A DNA stretch of 53,226 bases, from positions 1 through 53,226 of the forward strand of contig JANQMN010000001.1 of the NCBI GenBank assembly GCA_028280065.1. Direction: 5' to 3'. The notes beneath the pieces were generated by a model. That model saw nothing but the letters and a program-made list of their open reading frames with translations, did no database searches and had not been told where the DNA came from. The position numbers and the translations under genes are program-made. Shown here piece by piece: positions 18,536 through 26,375 of this stretch (positions are counted from its first letter, which is position 1; each line of letters begins with the position of its first letter). The stretch comes from Hahella sp. (GTDB lineage: Bacteria > Pseudomonadota > Gammaproteobacteria > Pseudomonadales > Oleiphilaceae).

Positions 18536-18821
18536 AGTTTCTGGTGGGTATTCTAAGTTGACCGATCACTATTGTGCATATTGCCCGCGAATACAAGGCT
18601 AAAACGCTAAAAATCACCCGTAGGGCTTGGCATACGGGCGAAATAAGATTATGTTGTGTGCCTGATTTTGCGAATCATTTCCAGAAGTCAACCTAGACAA
18701 AGGTTACACTTTCTGCACCTCAAACATACAATTGGCTGTACACAAAATAAGCGCACGTTGATGCGCAAAATAACCTCGTCAATAACGATACACTAGAGAC
18801 TACAGAAGGCTAAGGACAAAC

Positions 18822-20489
18822 ATGGAAACACATATTCCTACCCCCCTACAACGCTTCTATCACTGGGAAAAGTCGCGGCCAAGCGATATCTACATGACCC
18901 AGCCCATGGGTAATGGCGCATGTGAGGAGTTCACCTGGGCTCGTACCGGCCAGGAAGTACGGCGCATGGCGAATTACCTGAAATCACTGAATCTGCCGGA
19001 AAAATCCAAAATAGGTATTCTATCCAAGAACTGTGCACACTGGATTATGAGTGACCTGGCCATTTGGATGGCCGGCCACATCTCAGTGCCGCTCTATCCC
19101 ACGCTTCATGCGGACAGCGTTAAGCAAATTCTCGATCATAGTGAGACCAAGGTGCTTTTCGTCGGCAAGCTGGACGATTGGGATGACATGAAAGATGGTA
19201 TTTCCGACGAACTACAGTGTATTTCGTACCCACTGAGTCCGAAGACCGATTACATCAGTTGGGACGATATTATCGAGAAAACCGCGCCGATGACGGAAAG
19301 CCCTGACCGGGAGCACGAAGAACTGGCGACGATAATCTACACTTCCGGTTCAACCGGCATGCCGAAAGGTGTCATGACTTCCTTCCAGGCGATAGCCGTG
19401 AGTGCGGACGGCGCTTCGAAAGAGCTGGAGCTTAGCAAAGACGACCGGATGCTTTCGTACTTGCCGATGTCACATGTATTTGAGCGTTTCTGCGTCGAGG
19501 CTGCCTCATTGAATACCGCTTTCCACGTATTCTTTGCCGAATCACTGGATACTTTTCTGCAGGATTTGCAGCGCGCCAAGCCGACTATTTTTATCTCGGT
19601 ACCACGACTCTGGACCAAGTTCCAGGCGGGTGTATTGGCTAAGATGCCACAGAAGAAGCTGGATAAGCTGTTGAAGATTCCTTTCATCAACAAAATTATC
19701 AAGAAGAAAGTTCTCACTAAACTGGGCTTGGAGCATGTTCGTATCGCCGGTAGCGGTTCCGCACCTCTTTCCCAGGAAATCTTAAGCTGGTATCGGCGGA
19801 TGGGACTTGAGCTGTTGGAAGGCTATGGCATGTCAGAAAACTTTGCCTATTCCCATATGTCTAAGCCCGGTCGCCCGAGAGTGGGTTACGTGGGTGAACC
19901 CATGCCAGGGGTAAAACAGCGCATTAGCGGCGAAGGTGAAGTGCAGATTCAAAGCCCGGGAATGATGATGGGTTATTACAAGGAGCCGGAAAAAACCAAG
20001 GAAACCTTCACCGACGACAACTGGCTTCGCACTGGCGACCGCGGCGAAATTGACGAACAGGGGCGTTTGAAGTTGACCGGCCGTACCAAAGAGTTGTTCA
20101 AGACCAGTAAAGGTAAGTATGTTGCGCCTGCGCCAATCGAAAACAAAGTGGTTGCCAATTCGCATGTGGAAATGGCTTGTGTGGCTGGTGCCGACTACCC
20201 GCAACCCTGCTGTCTTGTCATGCTGGCTGAAGACTCGTTTCCAAAGCGCAACGATCCACAGTTCCGCACCGAGTTCGAAGCCGAGTTGAAGGAACTAATG
20301 ACAGCGATCAACCAAACGGTCGATCCGCACGAGAAGCTTCAGTTCATGGTTGTTGTGAAGGATCAATGGAGTATTGAAAACGAGTTCCTGACACCGACAA
20401 TGAAGATGAAGCGGAATATCATCGAAGACGAATACAATCCGTTGATGGATCAGTGGTACGCGGCGAAAACGCCGATTATTTGGCAGTAG
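18822..20489 (+). CDS. AMP-forming long-chain acyl-CoA synthetase
   Basis: 555 residues. An ANL-superfamily ligase that activates a fatty acid as acyl-AMP and transfers it to CoA. The phosphate loop YTSGSTGMPKGVM lies at residues 173-185; also present are LEGYGMSE, LRTGDRGEID and the C-terminal catalytic-lysine region GRTKELFKTSKGKYVAP. The closest type is the long-chain acyl-CoA synthetase group (FadD15-like), judged from the SHVFER region and C-terminal layout; exact chain length is not deducible. The stop is followed by a strong intrinsic terminator, so it is probably a single-gene transcript. Confidence 0.9.
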   Translation: METHIPTPLQRFYHWEKSRPSDIYMTQPMGNGACEEFTWARTGQEVRRMANYLKSLNLPEKSKIGILSKNCAHWIMSDLAIWMAGHISVPLYPTLHADSVKQILDHSETKVLFVGKLDDWDDMKDGISDELQCISYPLSPKTDYISWDDIIEKTAPMTESPDREHEELATIIYTSGSTGMPKGVMTSFQAIAVSADGASKELELSKDDRMLSYLPMSHVFERFCVEAASLNTAFHVFFAESLDTFLQDLQRAKPTIFISVPRLWTKFQAGVLAKMPQKKLDKLLKIPFINKIIKKKVLTKLGLEHVRIAGSGSAPLSQEILSWYRRMGLELLEGYGMSENFAYSHMSKPGRPRVGYVGEPMPGVKQRISGEGEVQIQSPGMMMGYYKEPEKTKETFTDDNWLRTGDRGEIDEQGRLKLTGRTKELFKTSKGKYVAPAPIENKVVANSHVEMACVAGADYPQPCCLVMLAEDSFPKRNDPQFRTEFEAELKELMTAINQTVDPHEKLQFMVVVKDQWSIENEFLTPTMKMKRNIIEDEYNPLMDQWYAAKTPIIWQ

Positions 20490-20515
20490 ACCAAGCACTG
20501 AGCAATTGGCCAAGT

Positions 20516-20538
20516 AAAAGCCGCTTTACGCGGCTTTT
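20516..20538 (+). terminator. Intrinsic terminator of the acyl-CoA synthetase gene
   Basis: AAAAGCCGC (20516-20524) pairs with GCGGCTTTT (20530-20538) around the loop TTTAC, ending in a T-run. It sits 27 nt after the stop codon. The opposite strand also ends in TTTT, so it may work in both directions. Confidence 0.85.
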
Positions 20539-20682
20539 TGCGTTTTGAGCGCGACGAATTTCACAACGCAATAAAGGTATCCGAGACTCTTTGTCGCTTT
20601 CATAGATGACTGGAAGTCTAAATTCACTAATTGCCGATACAACAGGGAGCAACTCCAACCGGCTTTGCAGTAGTATCCCAAT

Positions 20683-21084
20683 ATGCTTATGAAAACGATT
20701 TTCTCTCAAACCTCAGAAGGCCAGTGGTATGAGATTCGTAATTGGCAAACCCGCACCGACCCCTATGACTTGATTATCAAGCGCCCTTTAAGCCATTGGG
20801 AGCGCAATCTTGTTCAAGACATGCGCAAACAAGGGTATGACGATTCCGAGATCTACTTTCGCATCGCAGAGCTAACTGCCAAGGAAAACGATACGCAGCA
20901 AAATGCCCTAAGTATTAGGCTGGAAGAATTGACGAAAAAGCAGCTTGTGAATATCGCGAGTGCGGCCTTGGGTGAAGCCGCTAAACACCTCGCGAGCATG
21001 GAAAAAATGAATCATGAAGACCTGGTTAACTTATTACGCGCATTGTTGCGAGATAAGGAAATAGACCTTGTGGTTAAGCGTTGA
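20683..21084 (+). CDS. Small soluble protein of unknown function
   Basis: 133 residues (131 if the ATG at 20689 is used). Charged and mostly helical, with no signal peptide or membrane segment. It begins with a short polar region (GQWYEIRNWQTRTDPYDL) followed by helices (SHWERNLVQDMRKQGYDDSE, LTKKQLVNIASAALGEAA). I recognise no family. It stands alone between a terminator and the convergent hydrolase gene; composition and start context look like a real gene. Confidence 0.65.
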   Translation: MLMKTIFSQTSEGQWYEIRNWQTRTDPYDLIIKRPLSHWERNLVQDMRKQGYDDSEIYFRIAELTAKENDTQQNALSIRLEELTKKQLVNIASAALGEAAKHLASMEKMNHEDLVNLLRALLRDKEIDLVVKR

Positions 21085-21105
21085 GCTTCCAACCGGTAAC
21101 TAACT

Positions 21106-22245
21106 CTATTTTAGTCCCAGCACCGGTTCCCCGAATGTTATGTTGTTTCCGGCAGCCTCGCGCCACCAGGGAGTATTTGCCATCGGCTTTCGGGCATCTA
21201 CTATTTGACCGAACATAGGTAGGATTAACGGCTGATTTGCTTCCTCGGCCAGTTTGCTGATTTTCTCCATGGGGTCGTACCAGCTATGGGTGGAAAGGTC
21301 GAAAGTACCGTTGTGGATTGGAACCATTAACCTTGCTTTCACGTCGAGCGCAGCTTGCAGGCTGTCTTCCGGCAGCATATGGATGTTTCTCCAGCTTTGG
21401 TGATAAGCCCCGCATTCGACAAAGGCGACATCGAAAGGTCCGAATTTTTCGCCGATCTGCCGGAATCCGTCGAAGTAGCCGGAATCACCGCTAAAGAATA
21501 CATTTCCCTGAGGGCTTCGAAAAACCCAGGATGCCCAAAGGGTTTTGTCGCCGTCCAGGACTCCACGGCCTGAAAAGTGTTGGGCTGGTGTGGCGACAAT
21601 TTCAGTGCTGTTAAAGCTGATGGATTGCCACCAATCTAACTCATGAATTTTGTCTCGGCTGACGCCCCAGGATAAGAGGGTATCTCCTATCCCCAGCGGC
21701 ACGACAAAGTGCTTTACCCGATCTTTCAGGTGCAATATGCTGCCGCGGTCCAAATGATCATAGTGGTTATGGGAAATAACCACGCCCTCGATTTCCGGTA
21801 GTGCTTCCAATTCCACCGGCACCGGATGAAACCGCTTCGGCCCTGCCCATTGGACCGGGGAGGCGCGTTTGCTGAAGACCGGATCGGTTAACCAGTACTC
21901 TGAGCCAAACTGTAGCAGGATTGTGGAGTGCCCAAGTTTCGTAAACCGGAATGCCTGATTGTCGTCATACTGAAAGTGGTTTTTTTCCAGCATCTGCAAT
22001 GGCACCGGTTTCGTTGGTACCGGGTCTGAGCGTTTGGATGTGAACTCCTTAAGTGCTGACCACATTTTGCCGAACTCCCAGACATTTGTTGCATTCTTAT
22101 TGTGAAACTTCCCATCATGAAACTGGGTTGATTGTTCGATCAGATGCTTAGATAACTGATTTTCCTGTATTAGATAATCCATAAAAACAAATCCTCCGAT
22201 TCCAAAGATTAGTAACAGGGATAGTGAAAGAATGAGGTTGCTCAT
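21106..22245 (-). CDS. Metallo-beta-lactamase-fold hydrolase, NAPE-PLD-like
   Basis: 379 residues. An N-terminal helix (about 2-23) probably anchors it in the inner membrane. The rest is an MBL-fold domain with the metal motif HNHYDHLD, the later ligands in PAQHFSGRG, FSGDSGYFDGF and PIHNGTF. The order and the F-S/A-G-D-S/T-G-Y block resemble the N-acyl-phosphatidylethanolamine phospholipase D/UlaG-like group, so a lipid phosphodiester is a plausible substrate, but this is inference. It starts 6 nt after the dehydrogenase gene, so they form an operon. Confidence 0.82.
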   Translation of the reverse strand: MSNLILSLSLLLIFGIGGFVFMDYLIQENQLSKHLIEQSTQFHDGKFHNKNATNVWEFGKMWSALKEFTSKRSDPVPTKPVPLQMLEKNHFQYDDNQAFRFTKLGHSTILLQFGSEYWLTDPVFSKRASPVQWAGPKRFHPVPVELEALPEIEGVVISHNHYDHLDRGSILHLKDRVKHFVVPLGIGDTLLSWGVSRDKIHELDWWQSISFNSTEIVATPAQHFSGRGVLDGDKTLWASWVFRSPQGNVFFSGDSGYFDGFRQIGEKFGPFDVAFVECGAYHQSWRNIHMLPEDSLQAALDVKARLMVPIHNGTFDLSTHSWYDPMEKISKLAEEANQPLILPMFGQIVDARKPMANTPWWREAAGNNITFGEPVLGLK

Positions 22246-22251
22246 GATGGG

Positions 22252-23148
22252 TTATATTCCATACCGGACATTAGTAAGTTTTTCAGATTCCGACCATAGC
22301 CTTTTGGCTATCTCCGGATTCTTTGAGCGTTTATTTGAGGACCCTTTTTTAGGGTAACCGCGCATCTCCATAAAGCCGCAGGGACCGATAAAATCGCCTG
22401 ACTGGATATCCGCAGTTGCTGCGAATAGGCTGGGCAGAGCGCCCATTTCAGGTTCCTGGGCAAAGAATCTGTTGAAAAAGTCGGCGGTTCCGGAGTTTCT
22501 TTGCAGCTCCGTCGCCGTCCATCCCGGGTGGGCTGCCGCTACGCGGGTTTGATGTCCGGCTTGTTGCAGCAGGCGGGCGAGTTCATAAGTAAAATACAGG
22601 TTGGCGATTTTACTGTCGCCGTAGGCGTTCCAGGGCTTGTACTTCCTGGATTCCCATTGCAGATCGTTAAAATCCAGATTACCGCCCTTATGGGCGATGC
22701 TGCTGACATTCACGATACGGCTGTCAGGCGTGTTGACAATGGGATTTATCAGCAAGCCGGTTAACGCGAAATGCCCCAGGTGGTTGGTGCCGAACTGCAG
22801 TTCGAAACCATCCTTGGTTTTGCTGTAAGGCGGCACCATAACCCCAGCGTTGTTAATCAATATATCGAGTTGCGAGTATTCCTTCTTGAAGTTAGCGGCG
22901 AATTTACCGACCGACGTCAGATCAGAGAGATCCAACTGCATTATCTTGACCTTAGCTGCCGAATTTTGCTGTTTTATTCTCTTTACAGCAGCCAGTCCTT
23001 TGTCGGTGCTGCGAACCGCCAGTATGACTGTTGCGCTTTTATTAGCCAAAACCCGGGCTGCTTCGTAGCCAATACCGCTGTTTGCACCAGTGACCACCGC
23101 AACCTTGTTATCCAGGCTTTGAATGTCATCCGCCATCCACTTTTTCAT
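22252..23148 (-). CDS. Short-chain dehydrogenase/reductase
   Basis: 298 residues. A classical SDR with the cofactor motif TGANSGIG (20-27), the NNAGV motif (ILINNAGVMVPP), catalytic Ser in IVNVSSIAH and YGDSKIAN (YxxxK). The pattern resembles the retinol dehydrogenase/WW-oxidoreductase-like group, which reduce or oxidise hydrophobic alcohols and ketones with NADP(H). The start at 23148 (MKKWMADDIQ) has GGGG upstream. Its gene faces a tetR gene, and the hydrolase gene follows after 6 nt; TetR control of both is likely. Confidence 0.9.
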   Translation of the reverse strand: MKKWMADDIQSLDNKVAVVTGANSGIGYEAARVLANKSATVILAVRSTDKGLAAVKRIKQQNSAAKVKIMQLDLSDLTSVGKFAANFKKEYSQLDILINNAGVMVPPYSKTKDGFELQFGTNHLGHFALTGLLINPIVNTPDSRIVNVSSIAHKGGNLDFNDLQWESRKYKPWNAYGDSKIANLYFTYELARLLQQAGHQTRVAAAHPGWTATELQRNSGTADFFNRFFAQEPEMGALPSLFAATADIQSGDFIGPCGFMEMRGYPKKGSSNKRSKNPEIAKRLWSESEKLTNVRYGI

Positions 23149-23182
23149 ACTAAACCCCACTGCTTGTTTAATTACCAAATAT

Positions 23183-23232
23183 ACTATACGGTGCAGTTTA
23201 CATTCGTTGGATTGAAAAGTAAACTTTATAGT
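23183..23232. promoter_or_regulatory. Putative TetR operator/divergent promoters
   Basis: The 113-nt divergent region holds two inverted pairs: ACTATA (23183-23188) with TATAGT (23227-23232), and inside them AGTTTAC (23195-23201) with GTAAACT (23219-23225). The pairs are not equally spaced, so this could be two half-overlapping sites. TATA-like hexamers here would serve both the tetR and the dehydrogenase promoters. The position is what autoregulation by the neighbouring TetR would require. Confidence 0.45.
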
Positions 23233-23261
23233 GTAAAATTATTTAAAACGATGAGGTGGCC

Positions 23262-23879
23262 ATGAATGCAGTAAAGAAGACGCGTAGCGAACTCAAACGG
23301 GGAGCGATTATTGAAGCGGCAAAATCGGCTTTTCAGGAATTCGGTGTGCAAGGCACCAGCATGGATAAATTGGCGGAGTTGGCCCAGGTTTCCAAACGCA
23401 CGGTTTATAACCATTTTGCGACTAAAGAGGAACTGGTCGTTTATCTTGTCTCCGATCTTTGGATGAAATCGCTGGTACAAATTGACTTGGAATACCTTAA
23501 GGATACGCCGTTACAGTTGCAGCTAAGTGAGTTGCTCAGGGCGGAAATCGATCTTATTTGTACGTCGGAATATCTCGAACTGGCGCGAGTCGCCTTTGGC
23601 CATTACTTTTATCATCCGGAAACCCTGGAAAAGCAGCTGGCGGCGTTGAATGTCCAGGAGACAGCTTTGCATCGCTGGTTAAAAGCGGCTGTCAAGGATG
23701 GTGGGCTTCGCGCAATGGATACCGATTTGGCGGTATCCCAGTTACACAATCTTATCAAGGGCAGTTGCTTCTGGCCGCAATTGTTGAAAATAAAACCGAT
23801 TCTTTCCGCGGATGAAAAGCAAACTCTGGCGGATGAAACCGCAGCGCTGTTTTTGAGCCATTACCAAGAAGCAAAATAG
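23262..23879 (+). CDS. TetR-family transcriptional regulator
   Basis: 205 residues. The N-terminal helix-turn-helix is clear (IIEAAKSAFQEFGVQGTS, LAELAQVSKRTVYNHFATKE at about 15-55), followed by a helical ligand-binding domain with a TetR C-terminal layout. The ATG at 23262 has GAGG five bases upstream; a GTG two codons earlier is the alternative. It is divergent from the SDR/MBL operon and followed after 38 nt by an amidohydrolase gene, so it probably represses both directions. Confidence 0.92.
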   Translation: MNAVKKTRSELKRGAIIEAAKSAFQEFGVQGTSMDKLAELAQVSKRTVYNHFATKEELVVYLVSDLWMKSLVQIDLEYLKDTPLQLQLSELLRAEIDLICTSEYLELARVAFGHYFYHPETLEKQLAALNVQETALHRWLKAAVKDGGLRAMDTDLAVSQLHNLIKGSCFWPQLLKIKPILSADEKQTLADETAALFLSHYQEAK

Positions 23880-23917
23880 ATTTCGTTTGAATTCGCTAAC
23901 TACCGGGAGAAATTTTA

Positions 23918-24721
23918 ATGCAGATTATTGATGTATGGGCGCAACATCCGACCGTCAGATTTCTCCAAGAGCCGTTCTTCGATTCGCTGAAACGCTGGGC
24001 CGGACAAAATTTTTCCGATATTTCTGACGCTATGACGCGTCAGGCGATGCAGGATGCAGGCGTCAGCAAAGCACTGCTGTCTGCCTGGCATGGCCCCCAG
24101 GGGGCACTGATCAGCAACGACGAGGTTTTAGCGTTAACCCGAAAATACCCGGACCTCTTTGCCGGTTTAGCCTCCGTCGATCTGCGTGATCCGGTGCAAG
24201 CCATGCAAACCTTGAGGCGGTATGTCCGGGAGCATGGGTTTAAGGGCTTGAGAATCGTGCAATGGCTTTGGGAACTGCCTTGCACCCATCCGCTTTATTA
24301 CCCGTTGTTTGCCACTTGTGCAGAACTCGACGTACCCGTCTGCCTGCAGGTGGGACTTACCGGACCCTTGAGAAGTTCCGAATCCGGAAAGCCCATACAT
24401 ATCGAGCGGATTGCGCTCGATTTTCCTGATTTGAAAATTGTCTGCGGTCATATCGGCTACCCCTGGCATGGTGAAATGATTGCGTTTGCCACCAAGTTTC
24501 CGAATGTCTATATCGATACTTCAGCCTATAAGCCGAAGCGCTATCCGCCCGAACTTGTCGCCTACATGAAATCCCATGGCCGCAGCAAAGTGATGTTCGG
24601 TACCAATTATCCGATGATTACGCCTGCCGAGTGCCTTAGAGAGCTCAATCTGCTCGGGCTCGATGAAGTTACCAGCGAGCTGTTCTTAGCTGGCAATGCC
24701 AAAAGGGTGTTTGGGTTGTAG
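23918..24721 (+). CDS. Amidohydrolase-2 family protein (atypical)
   Basis: 267 residues, a TIM-barrel of the ACMSD-like amidohydrolase group. It begins IIDVWAQHPT, so the usual HxH metal pair is not in its normal form; ICGHIGYPWHGEM keeps a His; and the usual final Asp of the F-G-S/T-D-Y-P block is Asn (FGTNYPMI). Some members of this group work without metal, as LigI does. It lies 38 nt after tetR. The substrate is unknown; the neighbouring dehydrogenase and lipase-like hydrolase suggest catabolism of a small organic acid or lactone. Confidence 0.8.
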   Translation: MQIIDVWAQHPTVRFLQEPFFDSLKRWAGQNFSDISDAMTRQAMQDAGVSKALLSAWHGPQGALISNDEVLALTRKYPDLFAGLASVDLRDPVQAMQTLRRYVREHGFKGLRIVQWLWELPCTHPLYYPLFATCAELDVPVCLQVGLTGPLRSSESGKPIHIERIALDFPDLKIVCGHIGYPWHGEMIAFATKFPNVYIDTSAYKPKRYPPELVAYMKSHGRSKVMFGTNYPMITPAECLRELNLLGLDEVTSELFLAGNAKRVFGL

Positions 24722-24741
24722 GGCAGCAGGTTTGCCAACTA

Positions 24742-25599
24742 TTAACTTATTACTACCTGAAACTTTTTATTCGTTATTCTCTCCATAGATTGCAACCAGT
24801 GAGCTGCGAATTGATTCCCAGGTTCTCCAAGAAATTGCGCTTTCAACTGATTAAGGCCATTGCTTATCAGGCGACGACGGTCAGGACAATATAAGTTGAG
24901 ATCGATTATCGGTGTGATTTCTCTTAACCTGCAATCGCTATAAAGGCCGATACAGCGTCCAAATTGATAAGCCCTTACCTCAGCACCCATTTTGCCATGG
25001 AGTTCCCACCACTTATTTGCAGACCAACTATTCATACTACCCCAGGGTCCCGTCGCAGCACCTTGGTGGCAATCTACGCTGACGTGCTGTTCGCTTTCTA
25101 CAAACTGACAGACGATTCTTAATGGAAAATGACCTGAAGTGTTACCGTTACGATAGTCACCGCCGTCTGCACTATTAAGTTCAACCAGATTGAGACGAAA
25201 TTTATGGTTCCAGTATTCTTCAATCTGCGACTTCCAATGAGCTTTCAATGTGGCAGTGATCTTCAGACCGTCTTGAGGTATTAATTTTATCCTGCCGGTA
25301 ATGGTAGCTATGCCAGTTCTAAAATCGGCATCGTAATTGGCAGGCCACCGATCAGGTGTACTTTGCTGTTTCCAGTTTTTATTTGAATTATCCCAAATCC
25401 TGCGTTGCGCAGTACAAATGCCATTAACGACGCAGTTAGCATCGCTTCCATAAATTTCTTGCTTCTGGTTTGTCCTGATTTTAGCGGTTGCGTTGTTAAG
25501 GGTAGGGGAGTTTTGGATAGGGCTCGCAGATGCCGGGCTGATTCGGGTCCAGGCCAGCGCAATGACAGCTAAGAACAACTCTCTCCGAGTGACCTTCAT
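24742..25599 (-). CDS. Exported, catalytically dead paralogue of the adjacent metzincin-like domain
   Basis: 285 residues. The N-terminus MKVTRRELFLAVIALAW...ASA is a signal peptide with a possible twin-arginine motif (TRRELFL). The mature protein aligns along its length with residues about 425-629 of the 629-residue protein two genes upstream (compare GIATITGRIKLIPQDGLKIT with LMTITGKIKLIPKGGLTIT, and VDCHQGAATGPWGS with VDCHKGAATGTWGS). The zinc site HEFGHCIGLFD of the paralogue reads YQFGRCIGLYS here (from about residue 211), and the Met-turn SLMN has no counterpart. It cannot be a zinc protease. Its ATG overlaps the stop of the preceding gene (ATGA), so translation is coupled. Function unknown; decoy, inhibitor or binding partner are possibilities. 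Confidence 0.75.
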   Translation of the reverse strand: MKVTRRELFLAVIALAWTRISPASASPIQNSPTLNNATAKIRTNQKQEIYGSDANCVVNGICTAQRRIWDNSNKNWKQQSTPDRWPANYDADFRTGIATITGRIKLIPQDGLKITATLKAHWKSQIEEYWNHKFRLNLVELNSADGGDYRNGNTSGHFPLRIVCQFVESEQHVSVDCHQGAATGPWGSMNSWSANKWWELHGKMGAEVRAYQFGRCIGLYSDCRLREITPIIDLNLYCPDRRRLISNGLNQLKAQFLGEPGNQFAAHWLQSMERITNKKFQVVIS

Positions 25600-26375
25600 G
25601 AAGCTGGGATAACTACCTTGAAAGGCTGCCAAGAAATAATGCCACTAACAAGGTCACCTACTGCAGGGCCTCCAGCGACAAGTTCCATGGCTAGATGCAG
25701 TTCCCAGTTTCCTACAGGAATATCTTGCAAAACTTCCAATTTGAGGGACATCTTTTCCCCTGGCGACAACTCAGCACGGCTATCGCTGATATTGCCGAAG
25801 TCACTGACGATCCGTAGCTCACTTATTTCTGGCTCCACTACGTCATCTGTGGTCGGATTTAGAAACAGAACTTTAAAAACACCTGGGGTTAAAGGGTTAA
25901 CAAAATGCACTGCTTTGCTACCAATGGATTCAATCGTAACTTCTGTTCTCACATGGGGTTTGTCAGATAGCAGACGGCACTCAGCCTGCAAAACGTTGAC
26001 GGCACTACCGAGCCACTCTCCATGCACCAGCGCTAAGACTTCTTCAAAAACCGGCGCGATGGTTTCAGGCAGATCATATAAAGCGTACTCGCCTCCTTGC
26101 ATCGTACCGTCCTTGACTTGGCCAATGGAAAGAAATGCACTGTCGGGCAGGCTTGGCGAATTTGAAGGTGTTTTTAGGGATAGTTCAATGGCTCTCTGGC
26201 GAAGAGGGGCCACCTTTTGTGGATCGCTGCCTTGCCATTCTCCTATTAGTCGTTGTGGAAACAAAGCACCCATATTGCCGGCCAGACTAAATGCGAATTT
26301 ACCATCGCTCCCCAATGCCAGGCCGAAGACCATGCCTGGACCGTAAAGTGCGTAAAAATGGACAGGATCAATCAT
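25596..26375 (-). CDS. Unknown protein of the metzincin-like cassette
   Basis: 259 residues, no signal peptide or membrane helix. It starts MIDPVHFYALYGPGMVF and has an N-terminal half of Gly-rich and helical segments and a C-terminal half (about 150-259) of beta-rich, immunoglobulin-like character (VRTEVTIESIG, LSPGEKMSLKLEVLQDI, GNWELHLAMELV). I recognise no family. Both ends overlap neighbours by the ATGA arrangement: its start overlaps the stop of the 629-residue gene, and its stop overlaps the start of the dead paralogue. This tight coupling argues for a joint role, perhaps as adaptor or chaperone. Confidence 0.7.
   Translation of the reverse strand: MIDPVHFYALYGPGMVFGLALGSDGKFAFSLAGNMGALFPQRLIGEWQGSDPQKVAPLRQRAIELSLKTPSNSPSLPDSAFLSIGQVKDGTMQGGEYALYDLPETIAPVFEEVLALVHGEWLGSAVNVLQAECRLLSDKPHVRTEVTIESIGSKAVHFVNPLTPGVFKVLFLNPTTDDVVEPEISELRIVSDFGNISDSRAELSPGEKMSLKLEVLQDIPVGNWELHLAMELVAGGPAVGDLVSGIISWQPFKVVIPAS

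Noticed and set aside
21091-21128. AACCGGT/ACCGGTT inverted pair between convergent genes
   Set aside because: Each copy has a self-palindromic core (ACCGGT) and one lies in coding sequence; chance is likely.
25618-26346. 242-codon plus-strand frame opposite the unknown cassette gene
   Set aside because: Composition (Ser/Thr/Pro/Leu-rich) is that of a shadow frame, and the minus-strand gene has ATGA couplings at both ends.
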